Assembly (NCBI RefSeq): GCF_004349195.1
Contig: NZ_SMLG01000009.1
Coordinates: 88,167-152,166, forward strand
DNA: 64,000 nucleotides
Direction of reading: 5' to 3'
Origin: Flavobacterium rhamnosiphilum
Lineage (GTDB): Bacteria > Bacteroidota > Bacteroidia > Flavobacteriales > Flavobacteriaceae
Positions 16,669 through 25,407 of this stretch are shown piece by piece; position 1 is the first letter of the stretch, and every line of letters starts with the position of its first letter. Position numbers and translations under genes: made by a program. The notes under the pieces were generated by a model. It was not told the DNA's origin and made no database searches. It worked only from the letters and a program-made list of their open reading frames with translations.

Positions 16669-19600
16669 TTAAAAGGTGATTTGGAGCCCTGCACTAAGGA
16701 CACGCAGTGGTGGTAGATAACCTGCCGATTTGAATTCTGGATCAGCACCTGCATACTTTGTAAAAGTCAACAGGTTCTGTCCCTCGACAAATACTTTGCA
16801 ACGCATATCCTTTAATTGGAGAGGAAGATCATACGAAAGTGAAATGTTTTTCAACCGTATATACGATGCATCACTGATTGCCGCATCACTGCTGGCATAT
16901 CGGCTTGCCGCATTAGCCGCCTCACCATTCGCTCCCGTAGTATACATTTGGTGCGAGGCGATGTCCCCCGGCTTTTTCCAACTGTCAAGAACCGTTGTTG
17001 GTTGTTGCGATAGCATTCCTGCAGGGGCAAAAAAGGCGGTAGCGTTGTAATTCTCCTGCTTCACAAACTGGAATAAAAAATCCAATTGTAGTTTTTTATA
17101 GCGGAAACTATTTTGAAAGCCTCCAAAAAATTTAGGATTAAAATCCTTTACCAGCGTTCGATCACCGCTAAAGGTAATTTTTCCGTCTCCATCTCGGTCC
17201 GCAAAAGTATAGAGTCCCGTTGCAGGATCGACTCCAGTAAATTGATACACCTTTTTGATATTTAAGGGTTCTCCAATAGAATAAATGTTTTTGTAGGTCG
17301 AGGATTCAAGGTCTGGAAATGCAACCAGCTTGTTGCGCGAAACAGTTATATTCAGGTTACTTGTCCAATTGAAATCTTGGGTCTGTACGTTAACAGTTCT
17401 CAAAGTCAATTCAAATCCTTTATTCTCCACCGTAGCGGCCAGATTAGATTGTATCGAGGAGAATCCCGTTGTTCCCGGCAGTGGCATTCCTGCCAGTTGG
17501 TTCGAGGAGCGATTCTTGTAATAACCAGCCGTAATAAAAATGCGGTCGTTTAAAAACCCTGCTTCCACCGCAGCCTCCAATTTTCGGTTGGTTTCCCATC
17601 CAAACGCGGGGTTAAAGAGTCTTGTAGGCTCCAGCCCTATGATACCTCCGTAGTTACTACCGGTAGAACCATAGGTATCTAGATATTGGTAATCACCAAT
17701 CTGGTCACTTCCTGTCACGCCATAGCTTGCCCTGATCTTTCCAAAGCTTAGTATTTTGTTATCCTTCAACAGATCTTCACGCGAAAAAAGCCACGCTCCA
17801 CCTATCGCACCAAAGGTAGCAAACTGCTTCCCGGGTCCAAATCGGCTGGAGCCGTCACGTCTTCCCGTCAGGTTCACTATATACTTGCTGTTCCAATTAA
17901 GGTTTATCCTTCCAAAAAGGGCCGCATAACGGTACTCCTGCTCTTGGCTCAGCAAAATGCTTTTTACCGAGGCTGAGGCAAGGTTATAGATAAGGCTGTT
18001 ACTTGAGAAACCTTGTCCAAGGTCATCCCTCATTCTTCCTTGTTGAGATTGAAAGCTGCTTCCTACTAATACATCCAAGCCCATTTTTCCAAACTGCTCT
18101 TTGTAATTAAGCTGCGGTTCAATAATCCATGATTTGCGGGACATAGTTCCGACTTTCAAAGACGAATAGGCTGCTCCCAAGCCGTAGGCGGGATCATACT
18201 GTGTGGAGGGCAATGCAGCAGTTTCATTGTTATCGGTGGAGGTATAACCAAAATTCGACTTAATTTCAAAATTTTTACTGATCTGGTACGATAATACTGA
18301 ATTGGCAATCAGGTCATAGGTTTTTGCCTCATATTCGCCTTCAAGACTGCTCAACGGATTGATCCATGTGCTATTTTCCCAGTTCAGGCTTCCGTCTTCT
18401 TTGTAGAGTGCAGGTGCGTTGGGTGCTAGTGCCAAAGCCGAGGTCATCAAATCGTCACGGGGTTGAAGATTATGCTGTATCGTATAGCCTACCGTGAAGA
18501 TCGAACGGAAGCGTTTGTTTTCAGACTCATGGTTTACATTCAGGTTAAAATTGGCTTTCTTGTAATTGAAATCACCAGGAAACACTGTCGTCTGTTTGTT
18601 GAAGCTTCCACTTGCAAGATACTGTGTACCTTGTGAACCTCCCGAAACGGAAGAAGATAGCGTGGTGATTTCACTAGTGTTTCCTAGCAGTGTTTCCTGC
18701 CAGTCTGTATAGCGGTTCCTGTCCCAAGTGCCGTTCACATCATATGCACGGTCAGGTAAAGGACTGATGCCGTCATTCGCAAAGGCTTGTTCACGCATCG
18801 CAAGATACTGTTGGGTATTCAACAGATCCATAAATCGAGTAACGCTCCCCACACCTTTTGAAACATTGGCGGTAAATTGCGTCCCACCCCTCTTGCCTTT
18901 CTTGGTGGTAATCAACACAACACCGTTGGCACCTCGAGAACCGTATATGGCCGTAGCATCGGCATCCTTCAATACTTCTATGCTCTCAATCTGTTCGGGA
19001 TTGATGCTGTTCAGCGGGCTTGGTTGTCCGGGCAGTACTGGAGATGCCTGTCCACTTCCTATCGGATCAGTAGAATAAGGCACTCCGTCGATAATAAAAA
19101 GAGGGTTGTTGCCATTAGTTCGTACACTGTTCAGTCCTCGTATCTGGATATCAAATCCCCCTCCTGGTACTCCTGTAGTCTGCGTAATACTCACCCCGGC
19201 CATCCTGCCCTGCATAGCAGCAAGCACATTCGTTACAGGCTGTTTTTCTATGTCCTTTGATGTGATTTTGGAAATACTACCCGTTCGTTCTTTTTCTTTA
19301 ACATTGTAATACCCCGCATTCACTACAACATCCTGTAGAGAAATTTCATCCTCTTGCATTATAACATTAATAATAGGACGCCCATTTATAGCAATTTCCA
19401 AAGTTTTAAATCCTAAAAAGGAAAAAATTAGTATATTGCTTTGATCAACGTTAAGAGCATATTCACCATTAGAATCGGTTATCACTCCAATTCCTGTTGC
19501 TTTATCCATAACTGAGGCTCCAACCAAAGGATTTCCATTATTGTCAGTTATTTTTCCAGTAACACTGCTAACTTTCATTGGTTGCGAAATAGGATGTTTT

Positions 19601-19977
19601 AAACTAGTAGGTTCCTTTCTAGCCATTAAAACAATGTGAGTCCCCGTTATTTTGTAACCAGTATTAGTACCTTTAAAAATTGTATTTAATACCGACTCTA
19701 TTTTCTCGTCTTTTACTTTAATACTAATAGTACGGTCTAAATTCACTGATTTAATATTATAAACAAACTGAAAATCAGTTGCTATTTCTATTTTTTCAAT
19801 GACTGCTGAGACTACCATATTATTCACATTCAAAGAAAGTTTCTTTTTTTGTGAATAGGAGTCGTTGGCATACATTCCAAACAATGTGGTCAATAAAAAT
19901 AAGGCAGTTAATTTCATTTTTAAATCGAATTTAAAAAAAGGTTTATCAAACCTGGTTGGGTTCAAGAGTTTTTTCAT
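16669..19977 (-). CDS. SusC/RagA family TonB-linked receptor with STN signalling domain
   Basis: A 1102-residue protein. Signal sequence (to about SYSQ, 43), STN domain (about 45-118; LNVNNMVVSAVIEKIEIATD), carboxypeptidase-regulatory-like domain (about 135-215; VTGKITDNNGNPLVGASVMD), plug (from about 220; includes the SusC-type IRGLNS and ADATAIYGSRGANGVVLITT) and a full C-terminal barrel ending in LQITF. The STN domain is what talks to FecR-type anti-sigma factors. Hand counts of 60-base blocks give about 25-33% G+C before the plug (19321-19440 and 19621-19680) but 47-50% within it (17761-17820, 18961-19020, 19201-19260). The two halves thus appear to have different origins. Confidence 0.93.
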   Translation of the reverse strand: MKKLLNPTRFDKPFFKFDLKMKLTALFLLTTLFGMYANDSYSQKKKLSLNVNNMVVSAVIEKIEIATDFQFVYNIKSVNLDRTISIKVKDEKIESVLNTIFKGTNTGYKITGTHIVLMARKEPTSLKHPISQPMKVSSVTGKITDNNGNPLVGASVMDKATGIGVITDSNGEYALNVDQSNILIFSFLGFKTLEIAINGRPIINVIMQEDEISLQDVVVNAGYYNVKEKERTGSISKITSKDIEKQPVTNVLAAMQGRMAGVSITQTTGVPGGGFDIQIRGLNSVRTNGNNPLFIIDGVPYSTDPIGSGQASPVLPGQPSPLNSINPEQIESIEVLKDADATAIYGSRGANGVVLITTKKGKRGGTQFTANVSKGVGSVTRFMDLLNTQQYLAMREQAFANDGISPLPDRAYDVNGTWDRNRYTDWQETLLGNTSEITTLSSSVSGGSQGTQYLASGSFNKQTTVFPGDFNYKKANFNLNVNHESENKRFRSIFTVGYTIQHNLQPRDDLMTSALALAPNAPALYKEDGSLNWENSTWINPLSSLEGEYEAKTYDLIANSVLSYQISKNFEIKSNFGYTSTDNNETAALPSTQYDPAYGLGAAYSSLKVGTMSRKSWIIEPQLNYKEQFGKMGLDVLVGSSFQSQQGRMRDDLGQGFSSNSLIYNLASASVKSILLSQEQEYRYAALFGRINLNWNSKYIVNLTGRRDGSSRFGPGKQFATFGAIGGAWLFSREDLLKDNKILSFGKIRASYGVTGSDQIGDYQYLDTYGSTGSNYGGIIGLEPTRLFNPAFGWETNRKLEAAVEAGFLNDRIFITAGYYKNRSSNQLAGMPLPGTTGFSSIQSNLAATVENKGFELTLRTVNVQTQDFNWTSNLNITVSRNKLVAFPDLESSTYKNIYSIGEPLNIKKVYQFTGVDPATGLYTFADRDGDGKITFSGDRTLVKDFNPKFFGGFQNSFRYKKLQLDFLFQFVKQENYNATAFFAPAGMLSQQPTTVLDSWKKPGDIASHQMYTTGANGEAANAASRYASSDAAISDASYIRLKNISLSYDLPLQLKDMRCKVFVEGQNLLTFTKYAGADPEFKSAGYLPPLRVLSAGLQITF

Positions 19978-20030
19978 ACTTTTAAATGTTTTTAATTGTG
20001 GTTAGTTTAATTAGCTTATCACTTTTATAT

Positions 20031-20066
20031 GCCGGGAAATGTTGACGCATTTTCCGGTTTTTTTTA
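20031..20066 (+). promoter_or_regulatory. Hairpin with T-run in the fecR-susC spacer
   Basis: CCGGGAAATG and CATTTTCCGG form a stem followed by eight T on the plus strand, although no plus-strand gene ends here. On the minus strand it would lie in the leader of susC, between fecR and susC, and might attenuate or separate their transcription. It could also be a leftover terminator from an earlier arrangement. Confidence 0.5.
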
Positions 20067-20128
20067 TTAAGTAAGGACAAACTGTTCTTTCTTTAATTTT
20101 TTAAAACATAGGCATCATTTTTATATTT

Positions 20129-21280
20129 TTATTTAATTATAATTTTATTATCTTTTATTGTATAATCAATAGCATAACTATCACTAAAATAAGCCAAAAC
20201 TTCCTCTATAGATTCTCCCTTAAAACTGGCATTAAAAATTTCCTTTCCTAAAGTTTTATTTTTATTTATAAAAGCTACATTATAATGACGCTCTAACTTT
20301 TTAATAATAGCATCAAATGATACATTTTTAAAAACTAAATTACCCTGTACCCAAGCTGTGTAAGCTCTAGTATTTACACTCTCTGTAGTAATAGTTTCTC
20401 GTCCTTTTATATTTGATCCTTTCAAGCCAGCGGTTAATTTTACCATCCCATCTCTTGTTTTCACTTCTTTGTAAAGACCTACTTTACCTTCAACAAGAAC
20501 AACATCAATAACAGGATCATCAGTATATGAACTTACATTAAAGGTGGTACCTAAAACTTCAACATTCAGTTCTTGGGCATTTACTGTAAAAGGATGTTTT
20601 TTATCTTTGGCAACTTCAAAAAAGGCCTCTCCAGTTAATAAGACTTGTCTGTTTTGATTTTTTAAAAATCTGATAGGATATGTTAATGAAGTTCCTGAGT
20701 TCAAATGAACAATAGTTCCGTCTGATAATTCTAATTCGAAACGTTTCCCGTACGGTATTTTTAATGTATTATAAACCAAACTACCAGAGGCATTGGCATC
20801 AGAGTAACTAATTCTACTCTTGTCTTGTTTGCCCATTACTTTACCAAATTTATCGGTAATGTTTTTAGAATTAGAAGGATTAATGATTTGTAAACTTCCA
20901 TCTGCTAACTTTAATGTAATTACTCCTTCTTTCGGAATTAACACACCCTTTTCTTGTTCAAAAAAACTTCCATTTTTAAATACAAACACTAGCCCAATAA
21001 ACAAAACAGCTAGTGCCGCATATTTAAAATACGATTGTAATCTTCGTCTATAGAAAATGCTTTTATCTTGATTAATTTTTTGTAATAATTGTTTTTTAGT
21101 CTCGACTGAATCAAACGAATTCATTGTATAATCAATCGCATAATTAATTTTGACAAAATCCTTAAACGCTTTTTGATTTTCCAAATCTTCAAGCCATTGC
21201 GAAAGAATTTCAATCTCTCCTTGACTGGCGTGATTTGTAATAAATTTCACAATTAACAGTTCTGATTTTTTCACGGTCAT
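20129..21280 (-). CDS. FecR family anti-sigma regulator
   Basis: A 383-residue protein. A cytosolic helical N-terminus (about 1-85) precedes one membrane helix (about 88-104, YAALAVLFIGLVFVF). The periplasmic FecR domain follows (IPYGKRFELELSDGTIVHLN and TGEAFFEVAKDKKHPFTV), and a C-terminal DUF4974 domain (FKNVSFDAIIKKLERHYNV). It would relay occupancy of the STN-SusC receptor to the ECF sigma factor encoded at 22534. It is very AT-rich (12 of 60 G+C at 20281-20340) and lies directly upstream of susC on the same strand. Confidence 0.93.
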   Translation of the reverse strand: MTVKKSELLIVKFITNHASQGEIEILSQWLEDLENQKAFKDFVKINYAIDYTMNSFDSVETKKQLLQKINQDKSIFYRRRLQSYFKYAALAVLFIGLVFVFKNGSFFEQEKGVLIPKEGVITLKLADGSLQIINPSNSKNITDKFGKVMGKQDKSRISYSDANASGSLVYNTLKIPYGKRFELELSDGTIVHLNSGTSLTYPIRFLKNQNRQVLLTGEAFFEVAKDKKHPFTVNAQELNVEVLGTTFNVSSYTDDPVIDVVLVEGKVGLYKEVKTRDGMVKLTAGLKGSNIKGRETITTESVNTRAYTAWVQGNLVFKNVSFDAIIKKLERHYNVAFINKNKTLGKEIFNASFKGESIEEVLAYFSDSYAIDYTIKDNKIIIK

Positions 21281-21433
21281 GATGTCTCTTTATTAGTATT
21301 ACGAATCTAAAAAACAAAACCCTAACAATTTTTTTAAACTTTTTTTGATTCTGATAAATGTTAAAACTTGAATTGTTAAGCCAAAGAAAAATAATTAGTC
21401 TGTAAAAATTAAAAACTTTTACTTCAATTGACT

Positions 21434-22378
21434 TTAGCCTTTTTTGGCCAAATAACGTTCTGCATCTATTACCGCAATACTTCCTGTGTTTTTTGGAGTG
21501 ATAGATTTACAACAAACATGATCAATAGTGCCTCTAGCGACAAAGACTCCATTGATATTTGTTTTAGAAGAACTGGAAATAGTAACAATATAACCATTTT
21601 TATCTAGAGCCAAATACTCTTTAAAAATAGTAGTATTGGGTTCATGACCCATAGACAAAAAGAAGCCAGTAGCAGGAATATCAAAAATTTTCATCGTAAT
21701 TTTATTTCTAGCTTTAACTCCAGTTACCACTTCACCATCTCCTAAGACTTCAAGTATTTCATGGTACTTTAAAAGAGTAATGTTTTCGGCTTTGCGAATC
21801 CTTCTTATCAAATTTTTTGAAGCTCTAATCCTAATACTTTTTACCAATAAGGTCACTTTTTTACAAAGAAGAGACAAATAAAGTGCTTCCTCACAAGCAG
21901 AATCTCCGGTTCCCATTATTACAACTTCTTGATTTCTGTAAAAAAATCCATGACACACAACACATGTTGAAACACCAATACCTTTTTTTAAATAATATTG
22001 CTCTGATGGTAATTCTAAATATTTAGGGGATAGTGCTGTTGAAATAATCACAGTATCACAATGCAACTCAATATTATTATTTATCCAAACTTTGCGAACA
22101 TCATCAGAGAAATTAACTTTTGTAACCAAGCCATCTCGGATTTGAGCGTCAAAACGTTTTGCTTCATTTTGTAATTGAATTATTATTTGAGACTCCAAAA
22201 TTCCCTTATTGTAATTTAAAAAATCACTTTCTTGAATATTATTAACTAGACAAGTTTCGTCCTTAAACGGATAGAAAACGGGATTCATTTTAGCTATGGC
22301 AGCATATATTACTGACAAATACGCTTCTTTACCAGAACCAATAATAAGGCATTTAATTTTTTCAACAGTCTTCTCCAT
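21434..22378 (-). CDS. Degenerate thioredoxin-reductase-like flavoprotein homologue
   Basis: A 314-residue protein collinear with bacterial thioredoxin reductase. The redox motif survives as CVVC in GVSTCVVCHG (usual CATC), and GTGDSACEEA matches the NADPH-domain glycine motif. Other key sites are changed. The first FAD glycine motif is GSGKEA instead of GxGxxG. The NADPH-phosphate HRR is KSI before RIRASK. The FAD-binding Asp of the C-terminal AGD motif is lost (GVFVARGTIDHV). It may be a redox switch or partner protein rather than a working reductase. It sits between fecR and the sigma gene, on the fecR strand. The context suggests a regulatory or disulfide-related role; this is inference. 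Confidence 0.75.
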   Translation of the reverse strand: MEKTVEKIKCLIIGSGKEAYLSVIYAAIAKMNPVFYPFKDETCLVNNIQESDFLNYNKGILESQIIIQLQNEAKRFDAQIRDGLVTKVNFSDDVRKVWINNNIELHCDTVIISTALSPKYLELPSEQYYLKKGIGVSTCVVCHGFFYRNQEVVIMGTGDSACEEALYLSLLCKKVTLLVKSIRIRASKNLIRRIRKAENITLLKYHEILEVLGDGEVVTGVKARNKITMKIFDIPATGFFLSMGHEPNTTIFKEYLALDKNGYIVTISSSSKTNINGVFVARGTIDHVCCKSITPKNTGSIAVIDAERYLAKKG

Positions 22379-22533
22379 AATATGTTTTCTTTTTTTTAAA
22401 CAAAGTACTTTATCCTTGCTATTTTAAGCTATTCCTATGATTATTACGAAGTAAAAAACTAAAACCCTAAGGATTAGATGTTTTTTTTTTAAATTTAGAT
22501 TAATTTTTAATTAATAATTCATTTATTTGTGAA

Positions 22534-23154
22534 ATGAAATGCCAACTTTATAAAGACAATGATATCTTAATTGAATGCCTTAAAAAGGGAGATGAAAATG
22601 CATATGTCTATCTTTTAGAAATGTATCATCATAAGCTTTGTGTTTATGCTAATAGTCTTGTGAAAAACATTTATAATGCGGAAGATATTGTTCAAAATGT
22701 TTTTTTGAGAACATGGGAACAAAGTAGTAGATTAAAGCCAGATCATTCAATCAAAAGCTTCTTATACAAATCAGTATACAATGAATTCATTGACCAATAT
22801 CGTAAAAAACAATCTCTTATTAAACTTGAAAAAACATACTTCGATGCTTTAAATGAAATTATTCATGATGATAATTCAGAATCTCTAGATCAGATAATTA
22901 TAGTTGTAAAAAAAGAAATTCAAAATCTCCCCCCAAAATGCAAAGAAGTTTTTATCTTAAGCAAACAAGAAGGCTTAACTAATATAGAAATAGCAGAACA
23001 TCTTAATATATCTATTAAAACTGTAGAGGCACAGATAACAAAAGCTTTTTCGATTCTGCGTTCTACAATGAAAGATAAAGTTAAGGTATTTTTATTATTA
23101 CTATTTGGATACGGGAAAACTATATTCAGTAAAAAGCAATTACTAAAAACATAA
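22534..23154 (+). CDS. ECF sigma factor (FecI-like)
   Basis: A 206-residue sigma-70 family protein. Region 2 covers about 20-90 (AYVYLLEMYHHKLCVYA, AEDIVQNVFLRTWE). Region 4 covers about 130-185 (LPPKCKEVFILSKQEGLTNI, then EIAEHLNISIKTVEAQI), a normal HTH. It has the short linker typical of ECF factors. It is divergent from the TrxR-like gene and reads away from fecR. With FecR and the STN-SusC it forms a complete surface-signalling set. A 23-residue hydrophobic/basic C-terminal tail is slightly longer than usual. Confidence 0.93.
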   Translation: MKCQLYKDNDILIECLKKGDENAYVYLLEMYHHKLCVYANSLVKNIYNAEDIVQNVFLRTWEQSSRLKPDHSIKSFLYKSVYNEFIDQYRKKQSLIKLEKTYFDALNEIIHDDNSESLDQIIIVVKKEIQNLPPKCKEVFILSKQEGLTNIEIAEHLNISIKTVEAQITKAFSILRSTMKDKVKVFLLLLFGYGKTIFSKKQLLKT

Positions 23155-23352
23155 AGTACATACTTCCATATCAAAGTATCTTAATTAGACAACTCTTAAG
23201 GATAACGTGAAGGAGTTATCAAGCAGTAAACAATTATTTATACAATAATGTATAAAGTTGCAAAAAAGACATCTCTCCTAAAAGAGATGGTATAGCAATA
23301 TTTATGAAGAAGGCTAATTGATATCTACACCGATTTACTTGCCAACTCTAAC

Positions 23353-23443
23353 GAAACTATAAAATAAATAGCCCATCGATTTTCCTACTAGGCCTTCAAC
23401 TTTACTAAATTCTGTAGACGACATACATTAACTGCATACAAAA
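23353..23443 (+). pseudogene. AraC-family HTH relic
   Basis: The plus-strand frame reads ETIK-stop-IAHRFSY-stop-AFNFTKFCRRHTLTAYKNN. This aligns with the second helix-turn-helix of AraC/XylS regulators, where the typical form is IAxxLxFxxxxxFxKFFxKHTGxTPxxYR. Two in-frame stops and small deletions make it non-functional. No upstream part survives. Confidence 0.6.
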
Positions 23444-23577
23444 ATAATGAAACTAACATTTTAATTCACAAATAGCACAGAGCATCATTTAAACAAAAAA
23501 ACTAACTGCCTTTTTTCACAAAACTCCTTCTAATTTCATGTCATAGGATATTCGTCAACAAGTTAAAAATTCACTTA

Positions 23578-23653
23578 TTTAAAGATCGTCATTAACACTA
23601 ACAATTTTATAATAATCTTCAAGAAATTCGTTAGATTTTTCAAGATTACTCGC
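23578..23653 (-). repeat. Decayed coding tail, copy B (pairs with 11575-11647)
   Basis: The minus-strand frame reads NLEKSNEFLEDYYKIVSVND, then DL and stop. It has the same orientation and the same stop context (DDL-TAA) as copy A, about 12 kb away, and is one codon longer. See copy A for the comparison. Confidence 0.7.
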
Positions 23654-23690
23654 TACTAGAAAAGCTTCAGAGAAATCTGGAGCTTTTTTT
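23652..23690 (+). repeat. Terminator-like repeat, copy 1 (pairs with 26033-26074)
   Basis: GCTACTA-GAAAAGCTTCAGA, GAAA loop, TCTGGAGCTTTTTTT. It folds as a stem with a GNRA-type loop and T-run. An almost identical copy lies at 26033-26074. The leading CGCTACT is the same seven bases as the 3' end of the tRNA-fMet genes, so this may be a former tRNA terminator. Confidence 0.65.
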
Positions 23691-24182
23691 ATTATATATA
23701 TTTCACTCTTTCTAACAAACTACATATTTCCTGAGAAGAACCACTTCAAAATTTACTCAGATTCAGATACCGCAGACAAAATCTTAACAGTAAAAAACAA
23801 ACAATTTAATTTCATATAAATTTCAAATGATTAAGTTGATTTGCATCGTCAAAAAAATAGGCAGAAAAAACAGCTAAAGTTTCAATTCCTTAAAACTGAA
23901 CAAATCCGGCCTTATACAGTAGTATTGCAACCGTTAGAAATCCAGAAATATTTTTGTAACAGCTTTACAAATCAGACTCTTTAAAAAAATCCCTAAGTTA
24001 TTTTTTTATACAAATTAATAAATCATTTTAGTTAATCATTTCTTAATCCCTTAAGAAAAGTCACCACTATTACTATAAATTCGCCTTATCAATTCGTATG
24101 AAATAAGTTATGTTTTAAAAAAAACAACTAATTACCATGATATCCCAAAACAAATCTTAAAAACAACTTTTATATTAAAAAA

Positions 24183-25319
24183 TTGATTTATACAACACTT
24201 TTAAATATTGCGATTTTTCAGGGAATAGTCTTAGGCTTAATTATTTTGAAGTCTTCCTTATTCAATAGTAATTCAAATAAACATCTGGCATACTTACTAT
24301 TTACACTTTCAATTATTTTACTGAATCATGTTTTCGAGATTGAAGAAGCATTTACTCCCTATCCTTTTCTACGCTTTATTGACCACGTCGAGTGGGTATT
24401 CCTAATACCTGCTTTCCTATTCCTGTTTATTATAAACCGGATTGATGATCCTGTAAAAAGCAAACAAAAAGGTTATTTGTATTTTATTCCATTTGCCTAT
24501 TCCGCTCTCCTTAATATTACACAAGATCTTGATTATGTTGCAGGAATTTATACTATTCCGCAGTCAGGCCTCAATCTAATCAATATACTTGGTCTAATAC
24601 ATCTTATTTTAGCCGTTACATTCATCCCATTCCTGTCGCTTTACTCTTATTTTATGATAAGACATATAAAAAATTCACAGGAAAAAAAATGGATAATATC
24701 CTTATTAACAATTGTTTCTTCATTCTTATTTGCTTGGCTTATTACCTGTCTAGCCGACTTATTTTTTCAATATGACATTTCTTCTACTATGAGTGTCCTG
24801 GCTTTATCTGCAACATTCATAATTCACTGGACAGCTTATATAGGCATTTACAAATACAAACTGGCCAAAAACAAAGATGCTATCTACAATTTTCTAAATA
24901 AAGATTTATCTATTTCGTATACCAATCTGCAAATTGTAGAAAATAATACACCAGAAGAATATAGAGAATCTATCACGGCAGATAATCTTTATTTTCAAAA
25001 ACTAGAACTTCTTTGCAAAGATCAGCACATTTATACTGACAGTACATTAAACAGAGAAAAAGTCGCTGAAAAACTAGGCATAAGCACTGGATATGTGTCA
25101 CAAATCGTAAACACGATAACAGGAGATAACTTTGCCAATTACATTAATCAATACCGGGTTGAAGCTGTCAAGGAAATGATCTCAAATTCTGAATATGAAA
25201 ACTATAATTTGTTGACGATGGGATTAGAATCTGGGTTTACTTCAAAAACGACTTTTTATAAAACCTTTAAAAAAGTTACTGGTCAGACACCAAATGAATA
25301 TAAAAACACCAGCAAATAA
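24183..25319 (+). CDS. Membrane-anchored AraC-family transcriptional regulator
   Basis: 378 residues. The N-terminal half has about seven hydrophobic helices (residues 1-230: IFQGIVLGLIIL, WVFLIPAFLFLFIINRI and others). The C-terminal AraC/XylS DNA-binding domain is at about 270-375, with VAEKLGISTGYVSQIVN, FANYINQYRVEAVKEMI and ESGFTSKTTFYKTFKKVTGQ. Such proteins sense an envelope signal and bind DNA from the membrane. The start is TTG at 24183, since no ATG precedes it before an in-frame stop at 24138. The porin-like gene follows 88 bp later and is a likely target. Confidence 0.88.
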   Translation: MIYTTLLNIAIFQGIVLGLIILKSSLFNSNSNKHLAYLLFTLSIILLNHVFEIEEAFTPYPFLRFIDHVEWVFLIPAFLFLFIINRIDDPVKSKQKGYLYFIPFAYSALLNITQDLDYVAGIYTIPQSGLNLINILGLIHLILAVTFIPFLSLYSYFMIRHIKNSQEKKWIISLLTIVSSFLFAWLITCLADLFFQYDISSTMSVLALSATFIIHWTAYIGIYKYKLAKNKDAIYNFLNKDLSISYTNLQIVENNTPEEYRESITADNLYFQKLELLCKDQHIYTDSTLNREKVAEKLGISTGYVSQIVNTITGDNFANYINQYRVEAVKEMISNSEYENYNLLTMGLESGFTSKTTFYKTFKKVTGQTPNEYKNTSK

Positions 25320-25407
25320 GTACCAATTTATACAATTTTAAGCTTTTGAAACCTTTTTTAATTTTTCTTATGTGAATTTTGCATTTAAATAATTCAAATC
25401 ACTTTTT

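Larger units (their letters stand above)
23155..24182. other. 1-kb gene-free relic region
   Basis: No intact gene. It holds a broken AraC-type HTH (about 23353-23443), decayed coding tail copy B (23578-23653) and a terminator-like repeat (23652-23690). A small palindrome lies at about 23268-23292 (CATCTCTCCTAAAAGAGATG). The rest, including 23700-24182, is AT-rich sequence in which I see nothing further. Confidence 0.6.
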
